In this document: positions 18,063 to 27,091 of the stretch, piece after piece | Layout of the letters: every line of letters starts with the position of its first letter | Position numbering within the stretch: the stretch's first letter is position 1 | From: Arenibacter amylolyticus | GTDB lineage: Bacteria; Bacteroidota; Bacteroidia; Flavobacteriales; Flavobacteriaceae | DNA length: 64,000 nt | Assembly: GCF_002150785.1 (NCBI RefSeq) | Contig: NZ_MTAZ01000034.1 | Coordinates: 62,001-126,000, forward strand | Direction of reading: 5' to 3' | Position numbers and translations under genes: made by a program | Notes under the pieces: generated by a model | Databases searched by the model: none | What the model was told of the DNA's origin: nothing | The model's input: only the letters and a program-made list of their open reading frames with translations

Positions 18063-19517
18063 TTAGAATTGAAAATAGATGAAAGATCGGTTCACATTAT
18101 CATCATAAAATAATAGCATGCCCAGGATCATGGCGCTATAGACAAAAAAGCGTACCCCCTTGGATTTAAACTTAAAAGGATTTCTTTCGTCTTTCCTAAT
18201 TAGGTATTCATAAAGGGTAAACAAGGCCAATAAGATATAGAAGTCGGTCATTCTATATCCCATGGGATGGGTATAGGCAGAATAACTGAAATTGCTATAT
18301 ATTCTGTCGATATAATTAAAGGAATCGGTTAAAGAAGGGGATCTAAAAAAGATTCTGGAAAAGGTAACCAAGACAAAGGTCCAGAATACCATAAGCAATT
18401 CTTTTAGAGATGGTAGTAAGGTATTTTGCCCAATAACGTTATCGGCATAAATTCTATTTCTACCCATTAAAAATACGGGTATATAGAATAGGGCATGGAG
18501 TCCGCCCCAGAAAATAAAAGTCCAATTGGCCCCATGCCAAAATCCGCTGACTAAAAAAATAACACAAATATTCCTGACAGATTTAAGCTTGCTTACCTTA
18601 GAACCTCCCATAGGGATATAAAGGTAATGTCTAAACCAGGTTGATAGGGATACATGCCATCTTTGCCAATATTCTGCTACATTTCTAGAGAAATTGGGAA
18701 ACTTAAAGTTGGACATTAATTCTATTCCAAAAAGTTTTGCTGTCCCAATGGCAATGTCCGAATACCCACTGAAATCTCCATACACCTGAAAACTAAAAAG
18801 ACAGACCCCTAAAATAAGTGTGGAAGCGGTATGCTCTGTGTAGTTGTTAAAAATATCGTCCACAATGGGCGCAATGGAGTCGGCAATCACTAATTTTTTA
18901 AAGAATCCCCATAGAATTAATTTAACTCCGCTAACTGCCCTCCCATAATTGAACTTTCTTTCGGTGGTAATTTGAGACAATAAATTGGAGGCCCTTTCTA
19001 TGGGGCCGGCTACCAATTGCGGGAAAAACGCAACAAAGGTGGCAAAGGAAATTAAATCCTTGGTGGGGCTAATTTTTTTATAGTAGACATCAAAAGAATA
19101 GGACATGGTTTGGAAGGTGTAGAACGAAATTCCCACCGGTAACAAAACACTCAGTATCCAAGGGCTCTTTACATCGTATCCTATACTGGCAAGAAGGTCG
19201 ATGTACGAGTCTATAAAGAAGTTGTAATATTTAAAGAAGCCCAAAAGTGCCAAATTAAAGAGGACACTAAATGAAAGCCAATATTTACTTTTTTTGGGGG
19301 AATCCCTATGTTTAAAGATTTGCTGGCCGATAATAAAATCTACCAACGTACTCAAAATAATTAAAAATAGAAATCGCCAATCCCACCAACCGTAAAAGAT
19401 ATAACTACTGATGATGATCAGTATATTTTGGTGCTTAATGTTTTTGTTGAAAACAAACCAGTACAAAATAAATACTGTGGGCAGAAATAAGAGAAATTCT
19501 AGGGAATTAAATAACAT
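18063..19517 (-). CDS. MBOAT family O-acyltransferase (AlgI-like)
   Basis: A 484-residue polytopic membrane protein of AlgI/DltB type. It starts MLFNSLEFLLFLPTVFILYW, contains FPQLVAGPIERA, the FQVYGDFSGYSDIAIG and NVAEYWQRWHVSLSTWFR blocks, and the catalytic region SGFWHGANWTFIFWGGLHAL with both conserved histidines. It carries acetyl or another acyl group from a cytosolic donor across the inner membrane for polysaccharide O-acylation. It is followed at once by its SGNH partner. About 300 bases separate it from the next upstream gene, so the pair is probably its own transcription unit. Confidence 0.95.
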   Translation of the reverse strand: MLFNSLEFLLFLPTVFILYWFVFNKNIKHQNILIIISSYIFYGWWDWRFLFLIILSTLVDFIIGQQIFKHRDSPKKSKYWLSFSVLFNLALLGFFKYYNFFIDSYIDLLASIGYDVKSPWILSVLLPVGISFYTFQTMSYSFDVYYKKISPTKDLISFATFVAFFPQLVAGPIERASNLLSQITTERKFNYGRAVSGVKLILWGFFKKLVIADSIAPIVDDIFNNYTEHTASTLILGVCLFSFQVYGDFSGYSDIAIGTAKLFGIELMSNFKFPNFSRNVAEYWQRWHVSLSTWFRHYLYIPMGGSKVSKLKSVRNICVIFLVSGFWHGANWTFIFWGGLHALFYIPVFLMGRNRIYADNVIGQNTLLPSLKELLMVFWTFVLVTFSRIFFRSPSLTDSFNYIDRIYSNFSYSAYTHPMGYRMTDFYILLALFTLYEYLIRKDERNPFKFKSKGVRFFVYSAMILGMLLFYDDNVNRSFIYFQF

Positions 19518-19823
19518 AAACGTCCAACAGGATTAGGGCTTATTAAAAGAAATACCTCGTTCTAAATCTAATTGCCACACACAGGGCAGAAACGATATTC
19601 TTCATTTACTTTTTTATGGAGTAAAATTAAAATTTATGAGCGATAATAATCACCAATTTGTAATGGTGAATGTACAACTTACTACAATTATACCTTAAAA
19701 GATTCTATGGTAGACTTGGTTTTGTCGTTGAATTGCAGATGAGGCCTTATTGACTGCAATGAGGGATATAGCTCTTATTTTTGAAAATGTTTGTTACCTA
19801 ATATTTTCGGTTTTTGCACATTT
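19518..19823. other. Intergenic region, no gene seen
   Basis: These 306 bases should hold the promoter of the minus-strand MBOAT/SGNH pair. A TAGATTTA sequence resembling a -7 element is present on the minus strand near the MBOAT start, without a good -33. A 6-bp hairpin (TCACCA/TGGTGA) lies near 19651-19670. Nothing else is visible. Confidence 0.4.
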
Positions 19824-20981
19824 TCAATTGTTCGATGGGGAAATTTTTACACTTGTTTCATTGCCCTGTATGATATAGGCATTTTCTTTATCCAATCTAT
19901 AAATTTCTATTTGTGAAATATGCGTAATGGTGGAATATAGAAAATCGTAAATATATTTATTTAGAAAGGCGAATTCTTCCGTGTTGGGATCTATTTTTAT
20001 ACAGTTTTTGGTAGATGGGGGTGTTGGTAATTCCTCAACTTGATAATCGATGGATTCGAAGTTGGTGTTTCTTTTACCAGATAGCTTACCTTTTAGTTTG
20101 TAATAAAGGATATGAATGTTTTTGGATTTTAGATATAGTTTGAGTCGCCCTAAATAGGCTTCCTTTAAACTCCAACCTACTCCAAAAACTGAATCTTTAC
20201 GATAATGGATATGATGCTCAAAATTATATATTTGATTGCTCCAGCGACGCTTATAATCTAAATCGCCCCTGCCCATTTCAAATACCAAATGGTCATTCTC
20301 TATGCACCATGCTATTTGCTTGAAAATTTCGACATGCCCAAGACCAAATTTTGAATAATCAATGTCATAGGATGAAATAGCGCTAAAAAGTATACCGTGA
20401 TAATGAAAATTCAGGGAAATCTCTATGGGTTTTTTACCATCATAAATCACAAACAAGGAGGCTCTATTCTTCAAGATTAGATGGTAAGCAATTTTTCTTA
20501 TGTGTTCCCATTTAGAATCACTTTCATTCTTTGCATTTAGCTGGCGGAACCTTTTTTGCAACATATCTGCCAAGGAATCCATTATGAAATTATAGGTTTT
20601 CTTCTCTATTTCCCCATAGTACATTTTATATTCGATGTTGAAACAAGATTCCAACCGCTTCACATACCTGTGGATAGTTTTTGAATTGGATCTGAATTGA
20701 TTTTTCACATAACTTTCAACCTTTGAATAGCCATCCAAATTTGCAGAGTACCCTTTTACTTGGGGTATTATTTTGGAATGAAAAAGAGTGTTGTTGGTTA
20801 ACGGAAAAGTCAAATAATCTGGAACAAATTTCACGGAATAAACTGGTAATTCAGGGGTGCTGGCTGTTTGGGAATTACATGTTATTAGGGTGCTGGCAAA
20901 TTGCACACCTCTGTAAATATCCGGGATACCATTTTCTTTTTCGAATAAATCTGCAAATAAATCGATTCTCTTTACCCTCAT
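19824..20981 (-). CDS. GNAT/FemAB-like acyltransferase, paralogue 1
   Basis: A 385-residue soluble protein of the large GNAT (Acetyltransf_6/FemAB-like) group found in polysaccharide clusters. The core runs from GYSANLDGY (about residue 80) through MYYGEIEKKTYNF, the acceptor-fold strand ASLFVIYDGKKPIEISLNFH, SSYDIDYSKFGLG, and FEMGRGDLDYKRRW near residue 255. A tail (EFAFLNKYIYDFLYS to the end) is shared with paralogue 3. Two further copies (21122-22156 and 24716-25954) show the same blocks. Such enzymes transfer an acyl or aminoacyl group to an amino sugar or peptide; the substrate here is unknown. An N-acylating role on the surface polysaccharide is inferred from the neighbouring genes. 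Confidence 0.75.
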   Translation of the reverse strand: MRVKRIDLFADLFEKENGIPDIYRGVQFASTLITCNSQTASTPELPVYSVKFVPDYLTFPLTNNTLFHSKIIPQVKGYSANLDGYSKVESYVKNQFRSNSKTIHRYVKRLESCFNIEYKMYYGEIEKKTYNFIMDSLADMLQKRFRQLNAKNESDSKWEHIRKIAYHLILKNRASLFVIYDGKKPIEISLNFHYHGILFSAISSYDIDYSKFGLGHVEIFKQIAWCIENDHLVFEMGRGDLDYKRRWSNQIYNFEHHIHYRKDSVFGVGWSLKEAYLGRLKLYLKSKNIHILYYKLKGKLSGKRNTNFESIDYQVEELPTPPSTKNCIKIDPNTEEFAFLNKYIYDFLYSTITHISQIEIYRLDKENAYIIQGNETSVKISPSNN

Positions 20982-21121
20982 ACCTTATATTTTAATAAAT
21001 AGAATTGTTAAGCAAAAAACGGTTTCAATATTTTCTAGAGGTCCCATTAAAAAAGAAAAGGATATGAATATACAATTCCGTACCATGGTTTATTCATTAG
21101 AAGTAGTTGTTTTTGGTAGTG

Positions 21122-22156
21122 TTAGGATTCTTTCCAATTGAAATTGGCCAATTTTTTAGCCCTAGTTATATACAGGATTTTGTTCATCTGGAATTTTTTA
21201 CCAATAATTTCCTTATCTCTTAAATATTGTCTTAATCTATATTTAAATATCAATAAGGTAGCCTTAGCTCTCGAAATAAGGGATTTAGGGTTGTAAAAAA
21301 GGTGGTGACTATAACGGTAAATATGATTACACCATTTAATCTTGTAATCTGTATGGCCCATACCAAGATCAAAAATGATGAAGTCATTTTTTTTACACCA
21401 TTCTATATGCTTTAGCATGCTAATATCGCCCATGTTGTAATGGGAGTAGTTTATGTCATAGGTTTGAATATAGCTGGAAACAATGTTGTGCAAATGAAAA
21501 TTTAGGGTAATAGTGATTGGCTTTTCTCCATCATAAATTACAAATAAAGAGGCTTTTTTTTCCAGAATCATGGGATGGACTAGTTCAAAATAATACTTCC
21601 AACTTAGTAAGTTGTTGTTATACATTCTTTTTTCCAAAAATCGCTGTTCCAGCATATTATAAAACTCTGTAAAAAGAAAATCGTAATGAGTTCTTGAAAT
21701 ATCTCCGTAATGAAAGGTATACGAAATCTTATGACTTCCTTCCAATTTACGTTGTTTTGCATAGAGATTCTTTATATTTCTTTTACTTAGTTGTTGCTCT
21801 AAATAGGTTTTGCTGTCATTAATACCTTTTAAATTCACCAGAAAACCTTGGTACTGGGATATTCTTGTACACTTTAGTGGTGTTTTTCCAAAGTCTAGTT
21901 CCAAGTTTAAATAATCAGGAACGTTGGTCACCCTATATACGCTATTTTTTATTTTATTGGTATCCTTGGATTTAGGCAGTTTTACAACGCTATTGTTGTC
22001 TAGGTTGTTAACTATTTTCTCAGAATAAAATGGCGGAACACGGTTTTCTATAAAGGTGTAGAACATTAGACCTAATTTGGAAGCAACTTGCTCCCGTAGA
22101 ATTGTTTTTGTTCCCATGCTAGTTTCCATTTGATTTTTAAGGGGTTTATCCTGCAA
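21122..22156 (-). CDS. GNAT/FemAB-like acyltransferase, paralogue 2 (no C-terminal tail)
   Basis: A 344-residue protein with the same core blocks as its neighbours: VPDYLNLELDF, QGFLVNLKG, FHYGDISRTHYDF, ASLFVIYDGEKPITITLNFH, QTYDINYSHYNMG, and FDLGMGHTDYKIKW. It lacks the final FLYL-type tail found in paralogues 1 and 3, ending instead in a basic stretch (YITRAKKLANF). It lies 140 bases from paralogue 1 on the same strand. In-frame Mets at residues 10 and 14 are alternative starts. Function as for paralogue 1: probable acyl transfer in polysaccharide decoration, substrate not visible. Confidence 0.72.
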   Translation of the reverse strand: MQDKPLKNQMETSMGTKTILREQVASKLGLMFYTFIENRVPPFYSEKIVNNLDNNSVVKLPKSKDTNKIKNSVYRVTNVPDYLNLELDFGKTPLKCTRISQYQGFLVNLKGINDSKTYLEQQLSKRNIKNLYAKQRKLEGSHKISYTFHYGDISRTHYDFLFTEFYNMLEQRFLEKRMYNNNLLSWKYYFELVHPMILEKKASLFVIYDGEKPITITLNFHLHNIVSSYIQTYDINYSHYNMGDISMLKHIEWCKKNDFIIFDLGMGHTDYKIKWCNHIYRYSHHLFYNPKSLISRAKATLLIFKYRLRQYLRDKEIIGKKFQMNKILYITRAKKLANFNWKES

Positions 22157-22216
22157 TAGCTTAATTATTATATACGGTTTGTTGGGTAAAGGGTAGGTGG
22201 TGATTATGTATTGGTA

Positions 22217-22610
22217 TTTTTTAAAGGAATGTAAGAGAGGTTATTAAAGCTGATTTCAATTGTGAACACTCCGCAGGTAGGTTTTAGTTTAGTGCTAGGA
22301 GTTTTGGAACGTATAGGATGTCCCTTAATTGGATGAACTCCGTATAATTTGAAATTTATCTGTGGTTTCACAATATTGTCTTTCTTCTTGAATATAATAA
22401 AGCCATCATCCCCCTGTGGCTATTAAGGTAAATAGATCTGTTGTGAAGGTATAAATATTCGAAGATTGTTCTCTTAATTACTCGATGATAGACACTAAAA
22501 AGGTGTTCTTTTTCAATTAAAATGAGGGGCCTTGTATGATAGGGATAGAGAAATATTCCCATCACCCTACTAGTTGTTTCCAAAGCAAATCCATAATTAT
22601 GGTAGACTTC
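22217..22610 (-). pseudogene. Decayed C-terminal remnant of a fourth GNAT/FemAB-like paralogue
   Basis: Just upstream of paralogue 2, the minus-strand frame running to 22368 reads RTIFEYLYLHN..SIYLNSHRG. This resembles the tails of paralogue 3 (RTMIFEFLYLNS) and paralogue 1 (KYIYDFLYS). A shift of one base at a five-C run (22410-22414) restores DDGFIIFKKKDNIVK, matching NSFIFIGKKERVLLS and NAYIIQGNETSVK. The shifted frame runs on to about 22217 without further match. No N-terminal acyltransferase core is present; upstream only a short non-matching stretch and stops are found. This suggests a broken copy left by duplication and loss. The tail resemblance is short, so confidence is moderate. 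Confidence 0.4.
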
Positions 22611-22970
22611 ATATAATCCTTACCTAGTTTTTAGTTGGAGGCTTCTTTTTAATAAAGAAACCATGTTATATAGGATTTTTGCATTGAGAATAAACGTGGG
22701 TGAAAATGCCGATTCTAGGGGAGTAGAAAGTTATCATGAAAGGGAATCGGATCGTTGAATACAATGCCATAAAATTAAAATGGAGGGGAAGGTGGCAGCA
22801 TATTTAGAGGGGCCGGCTTTAAAAAAGGTGCTTATTATACGAATGTGATATTAATATTTCCGAGTAAGAATTTAAATGTTAATTAAATAGCAGTTATATT
22901 AATAATATTGTTTCATTTTAATTAAATTTATCCATAATACTAAAACAGAATTAGTTAAATATTCGACTGG

Positions 22971-24659
22971 ATGGTAATACTTGGGCTTAATTATTATTTT
23001 CACGATTCTACTGCATGTATTGTGATAGATGGCAAAATGGTTGCTGCTATAGAGGAAGAAAGGTTAAATCGTGATAAACACACCACGGCTTTCCCTTTGC
23101 TTGCTATTGAAAAATGCTTGGAACTGGCCAATTTATCATTTCAGGATATAGATCATATCGCCGTTTCTATTAAGCCTACCACCAATTGGTCTAGGAAAGT
23201 GGTGCATTTAATGGGGCATGCATCTAGTTTTATGCCGTTTTTTGGACATCATGTGGTAAATGCCTATGCAAAACAACGTCGTTTTTGGATTTGGTACAAT
23301 AATGTATTTAGGAATGGGACCAAATCGCCCAAAGTTCATTTTATAGAACATCATTTGACACACGTTGCAGGGTCATTTTTTGTGTCACCTTACAAGGAGG
23401 CAGCCCTACTGGGTATAGATGGATCTGGAGAATGGGCCACATCCTGGTTGGGTTATGGAAACGGTAATAAAGTAGCATGTTTTACCCAGAGCTATTTTCC
23501 ACATTCCTTAGGCTCATTCTATGAAGCGGTTACTGAGTTTTGTGGATTTATACCAAATTATGATGAAGGGAAAACCATGGGCTTGGCACCAATGGGAAAT
23601 TCCGAAACTTATATTGAGGAAGCTAGAAAGTTGGTAGCCGTTGATAGTACCGGTCAAATAAAAGTAGATCTAAGTTATTTTAACTTCCAGAATATTGTAG
23701 GTAAACGATGTTCTAAAAAGTTCTATGCTACTTTTGGGGAACCTAGGGAAAAGGGGGGAGAGATAGAACAACATCACATGGATGTGGCTGCTGCCTTTCA
23801 AAAGGTTTTGGAAGAGAGAGTGCTGGAAATTTGTGAGATCCTCTATCAGAAAACAAAGGCCGACTACCTGGTGATCTCTGGTGGTGTGTCTTTAAATAGT
23901 GTCATGAATGGTCGCATTGTAAGGGAAAGTAATTTTAAGGACGTATATGTTATGCCTGCTGCGGGGGATAATGGAACAGCAATTGGTGCTGCCTATTACT
24001 TATACAACGGTATTTTGGGGAAACCTAGGGACTTTGTTCATGACAATCCATATGTAGGTACCAGTTATAGCAATGATGAAATTGAGCAAGCCATAAAGGG
24101 GGCTAAGCTCCCATATGAGTATCATGAAGATATTTGTGAAGTAGCAGCTACTTTATTAGAGAAGGGTAAAATATTGGGATGGTTTCAGGGCCCTATGGAA
24201 ATAGGTCCAAGAGCCTTGGGTAGTAGGAGCATCTTGGCTAATCCTGCTTATCCGGATATGAAGGATAAAATAAATTCGGAGGTCAAATTTAGGGAGGCCT
24301 ACAGACCGTTTGCCCCCTCTGCCATTATAGAAGCTAAAAATGATTTTTTTGACTTGGATGTGGAAGATCCATTTATGTTAAAAGTTTGTAATGTGCTCAA
24401 GGACAAACAAAATGTAATCCCGGCCGTTACCCATGTTGATGGGAGTGCTAGATTGCAGACCGTTAGGAAAGAACTGCATCCTCGATATTATGATGTAATC
24501 AAAAAGTTAGGAAATAAAACAGGGGTGCCAGTTGTTCTTAATACAAGTTTTAATATACAGGGAGAGCCCGTAGTTGAATCCCCCAAAGATGCCTTGAGAT
24601 GCTTTTACTCTACTGGTTTAGACTACTTGGTTATTGGGAACTATGTATTGAAAAAATAA
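22971..24659 (+). CDS. Carbamoyltransferase (NodU/TobZ family)
   Basis: A 562-residue enzyme with both family domains. The N-terminal YrdC-like/Kae1-like part starts VILGLNYYFHDSTAC with IEEERLNRDKH, continues VHFIEHHLTHVAGSF and LLGIDGSGEW, and reaches VISGGVSLNSVMNG. The C-terminal part has GWFQGPMEIGPRALGSRSIL, FREAYRPFAPSAI and NTSFNIQGEPVVESP. Members move a carbamoyl group from carbamoyl phosphate, through a carbamoyl-adenylate, onto a sugar hydroxyl. Here the acceptor is presumably a residue of the surface polysaccharide. It is the only plus-strand gene between 17083 and 49453, so it has its own promoter; an AT-rich region of about 380 bases lies upstream. The next gene converges on it with 56 bases between the stops. 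Confidence 0.95.
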   Translation: MVILGLNYYFHDSTACIVIDGKMVAAIEEERLNRDKHTTAFPLLAIEKCLELANLSFQDIDHIAVSIKPTTNWSRKVVHLMGHASSFMPFFGHHVVNAYAKQRRFWIWYNNVFRNGTKSPKVHFIEHHLTHVAGSFFVSPYKEAALLGIDGSGEWATSWLGYGNGNKVACFTQSYFPHSLGSFYEAVTEFCGFIPNYDEGKTMGLAPMGNSETYIEEARKLVAVDSTGQIKVDLSYFNFQNIVGKRCSKKFYATFGEPREKGGEIEQHHMDVAAAFQKVLEERVLEICEILYQKTKADYLVISGGVSLNSVMNGRIVRESNFKDVYVMPAAGDNGTAIGAAYYLYNGILGKPRDFVHDNPYVGTSYSNDEIEQAIKGAKLPYEYHEDICEVAATLLEKGKILGWFQGPMEIGPRALGSRSILANPAYPDMKDKINSEVKFREAYRPFAPSAIIEAKNDFFDLDVEDPFMLKVCNVLKDKQNVIPAVTHVDGSARLQTVRKELHPRYYDVIKKLGNKTGVPVVLNTSFNIQGEPVVESPKDALRCFYSTGLDYLVIGNYVLKK

Positions 24660-24715
24660 AAAGATCACTGTCTGGTATAATGTCTTTTTCTGCTTTTTCC
24701 GTGCTTGGTATTGTA

Positions 24716-25954
24716 CTATAAGATGGAAAGAAGTACGCGCTCCTTTTTGCCTATAAAAATAAAACTGTTATTGGTATGCTGTTTAATGGTTAAATCCTTT
24801 TCAGCTTCGCTGTTGAGGTATAGGAACTCGAATATCATAGTGCGTAGTTGATTCCATTCGCTGCTATCTTTTGTGACTTCCTTATAATTTTCCAATACCA
24901 ATCCTTCCTCCATGGGTGAGAAAGTAAACTTGGTTTTTTCATCTTTTACAGACTTATTGTTCTTTAACAGAAAGCTTAATTTATGGAATTTGGTATTAAG
25001 GTCCTTTTCCCTTAAATACTGCTTTAGCTTAAAATAGTTCTTAATATTCCATGCTAAAAGTGTGGATAGGGGGGAAGTGCCATCGTAAAGAAGGTGATAT
25101 TCAAAATTATAGGCTTTGTTGGTCCACCGCTTTTTGTATTCGTAATATCCCTTGGAGAAATCAAAGACTCCTAAGTTGTTATCCAAGGACCATTCAATCA
25201 ATTTCATGATATTGATGGATCCAAGATTGAATTTCTCAAAATCGATGTCAAAGACCGTTATTGCATCTATCAGGGCGTTGTTCTGTATATAGTTTAGGGT
25301 TACAGCTATGGGGGTTTTTCCGTTATAGACTACAAATAAGGCTGCATCTTTTTCAAGGATCATGGGATAAGAAGCTTCTTTATAGAAGTTCCATTCTTTG
25401 GGTTCAAGGTTATTATTGGTTATTTGTTTTTGAAGGAACCTTTTTCGTAACAAGGCTTCAAAATGTTCAAAGACAAAGTAGTACTCTTCTTTCTCTATTT
25501 CTCCATGGTACATTTTATAGCGAATATCAAAACAGGTTTCCAACCGTTTTTTATATTTATTTAGCTTATACCTACTGCTTTTGCTAAACGTTTGAAGTAA
25601 ATAGTCATTATAATCCTTGAAGGGCGCTAGGTCTAATAAAAAACCGGGATACTGGATTGTTTTTTCCCTTTTCAACCGTCCACTTGCTAATCCATCTTTG
25701 GTTACTGCCTGTTCAGGAACGTCATAGATAAACAGCACCTTGTTTTTCACCTCCCTGTTTATCTTTTCGTTCTCTAAAGAGTACCACATACCCTTGGTCA
25801 TATTTCTGCCCACATTGGTGTAAAGAGGCAGAAATGGGTGTTTATAAAAGCTGATGCCCTTTAAAAAGGGGAATGAAGATATTTGCGCCGAGGGCCTAAA
25901 GTGTTGAAGCCAGGTGGTAGTGTACGTTTTCGAAGAAAACGGATTGTTGTTCAT
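24716..25954 (-). CDS. GNAT/FemAB-like acyltransferase, paralogue 3
   Basis: A 412-residue member of the same family as 19824-20981 and 21122-22156. Shared blocks are PGFLLDLAPF, MYHGEIEKEEYYF, AALFVVYNGKTPIAVTLN, TVFDIDFEKFNLG and FDFSKGYYEYKKRW. It has the full C-terminal tail (RTMIFEFLYLNS...FIFIGKKERVLLS). It closely resembles paralogue 1 in the MY.GEIEK segment, suggesting fairly recent duplication. It starts 12 bases after the stop of the FemAB-like gene at 25967, so those two form an operon. Predicted role: transfer of an acyl or aminoacyl group during polysaccharide decoration. The acceptor is unknown. Confidence 0.75.
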   Translation of the reverse strand: MNNNPFSSKTYTTTWLQHFRPSAQISSFPFLKGISFYKHPFLPLYTNVGRNMTKGMWYSLENEKINREVKNKVLFIYDVPEQAVTKDGLASGRLKREKTIQYPGFLLDLAPFKDYNDYLLQTFSKSSRYKLNKYKKRLETCFDIRYKMYHGEIEKEEYYFVFEHFEALLRKRFLQKQITNNNLEPKEWNFYKEASYPMILEKDAALFVVYNGKTPIAVTLNYIQNNALIDAITVFDIDFEKFNLGSINIMKLIEWSLDNNLGVFDFSKGYYEYKKRWTNKAYNFEYHLLYDGTSPLSTLLAWNIKNYFKLKQYLREKDLNTKFHKLSFLLKNNKSVKDEKTKFTFSPMEEGLVLENYKEVTKDSSEWNQLRTMIFEFLYLNSEAEKDLTIKQHTNNSFIFIGKKERVLLSIL

Positions 25955-25966
25955 AAAAAATATGTA

Positions 25967-27040
25967 TTATAAGTTACTACGGTAAGCGGGGAAAAACGTT
26001 GTGCCTTTTTCTTGGGGTTGCTCCCCATTTCTCTCTTCCTTTTTGGATGCAAGTTCATTATACACTTTATGGTTAACAATATACCGCCATAAACTAAAAG
26101 GTTTAAAGTCTTTGGAGTATGCAGATTTAAAATTGAATAGACTATCCTCCTTGTATCCTACGCCACCACCTAGGTTATAGTAAATACAATCCTGTTCTGT
26201 GGCCACTTCCCTCATTTCGTCTATCAATAATTTAATCGGATATAGGTGAAGATAATTGGCGTCCGAACCAGACAAGTGGTAGTGAACCGTTTGATTGGTT
26301 TCAAAAAACATGGCGCCCGCAATGATCTTTTGGGTCCCTTTTTCAATAGCCAAAAGTACCCTTGTAGTAAAGTGCTTGGCGTTTAATAACTTAAAAAAGT
26401 AATCTTCGCTAAAGAAATACTCCTGTTTTGCATTCACCCTTTTCATATTTTGGTAGTACAATTTTATATATTGTAAAATATCTTCCTTAGATTCGGCTTG
26501 TTTTACATAGCATTCCCTTCGAGCTTTATTGATATGGGTACGTAATCTTCTGTTATACTCTTTTTTTTGGTTTTCTAGACTTTTGGAAATGTCTATATTA
26601 ACAATCTGACATAAGGAGATGATTTCCCCTAATCCTTGCAAGCAGAATTTTTGCTTAGGTATGAAGGGATTTAGTCTAGAGAAGACGGAAACAATATTGT
26701 TTTTAAATAAAAACTCTTGGATTCTTGTTGTGAAATTGGAGAGATCAATATGCTCATCTATGTTTTTTGTAATTGGCCCTCCATAACCGTATACAGACGT
26801 ACAATCTTTATAGGTAGAATTTGGTATATTTCTAAGTAACAGTGGAATGGCAATCATCATATCATTTTCCGAATAGACCAACAGGATTGGCTTTTCATCT
26901 GGTTTTTTTGTTATTTGATGATATTCATAGGTATGGTAAATATCGGCTGCATCCGCAGAATTTATCAAAAAGTCCCAATTCTCTTTTTCAGAAACAATTT
27001 CGATTTTACTTGTCGATAATATTGATAAAGGTGTTTTCAC
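25967..27040 (-). CDS. FemAB/GNAT-family protein (aminoacyl or acyl transferase-like)
   Basis: A 357-residue protein of the FemAB/peptidoglycan-bridge type GNAT group, distinct from the three paralogues nearby. Blocks are YHTYEYHQITKK near residue 40, VYGYGGPITKN, a basic core KEYNRRLRTHINKARREC, MKRVNAKQEYFFSEDYF, IAGAMFFETNQTVHYHLSG near residue 250, and YYNLGGGVGYKEDSLFNFKSAY. Family members transfer amino acids from aminoacyl-tRNA to peptidoglycan precursors, or acyl groups in exopolysaccharide synthesis. It sits between paralogue 3 and the PIG-L/formyltransferase pair, which favours a role in amino-sugar modification. The exact substrate cannot be told. Confidence 0.8.
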   Translation of the reverse strand: MKTPLSILSTSKIEIVSEKENWDFLINSADAADIYHTYEYHQITKKPDEKPILLVYSENDMMIAIPLLLRNIPNSTYKDCTSVYGYGGPITKNIDEHIDLSNFTTRIQEFLFKNNIVSVFSRLNPFIPKQKFCLQGLGEIISLCQIVNIDISKSLENQKKEYNRRLRTHINKARRECYVKQAESKEDILQYIKLYYQNMKRVNAKQEYFFSEDYFFKLLNAKHFTTRVLLAIEKGTQKIIAGAMFFETNQTVHYHLSGSDANYLHLYPIKLLIDEMREVATEQDCIYYNLGGGVGYKEDSLFNFKSAYSKDFKPFSLWRYIVNHKVYNELASKKEERNGEQPQEKGTTFFPAYRSNL

Positions 27041-27091
27041 AACTTATCTAATTTAAATGAGACCTTGCGTTTTCATTGTTAATTATGCAAA

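Noticed and set aside
22971-24659. tRNA threonylcarbamoyl (TsaD/Kae1-like) enzyme
   Set aside because: The C-terminal GPMEIGPRALG and FREAYRPFAP blocks and the 562-residue length fit the NodU/TobZ carbamoyltransferases, not TsaD.
24660-24715. Bidirectional terminator between convergent genes
   Set aside because: Only a 7-bp AAAAAGA/TCTTTTT pairing with an 18-base loop is possible, too weak to report as a feature.
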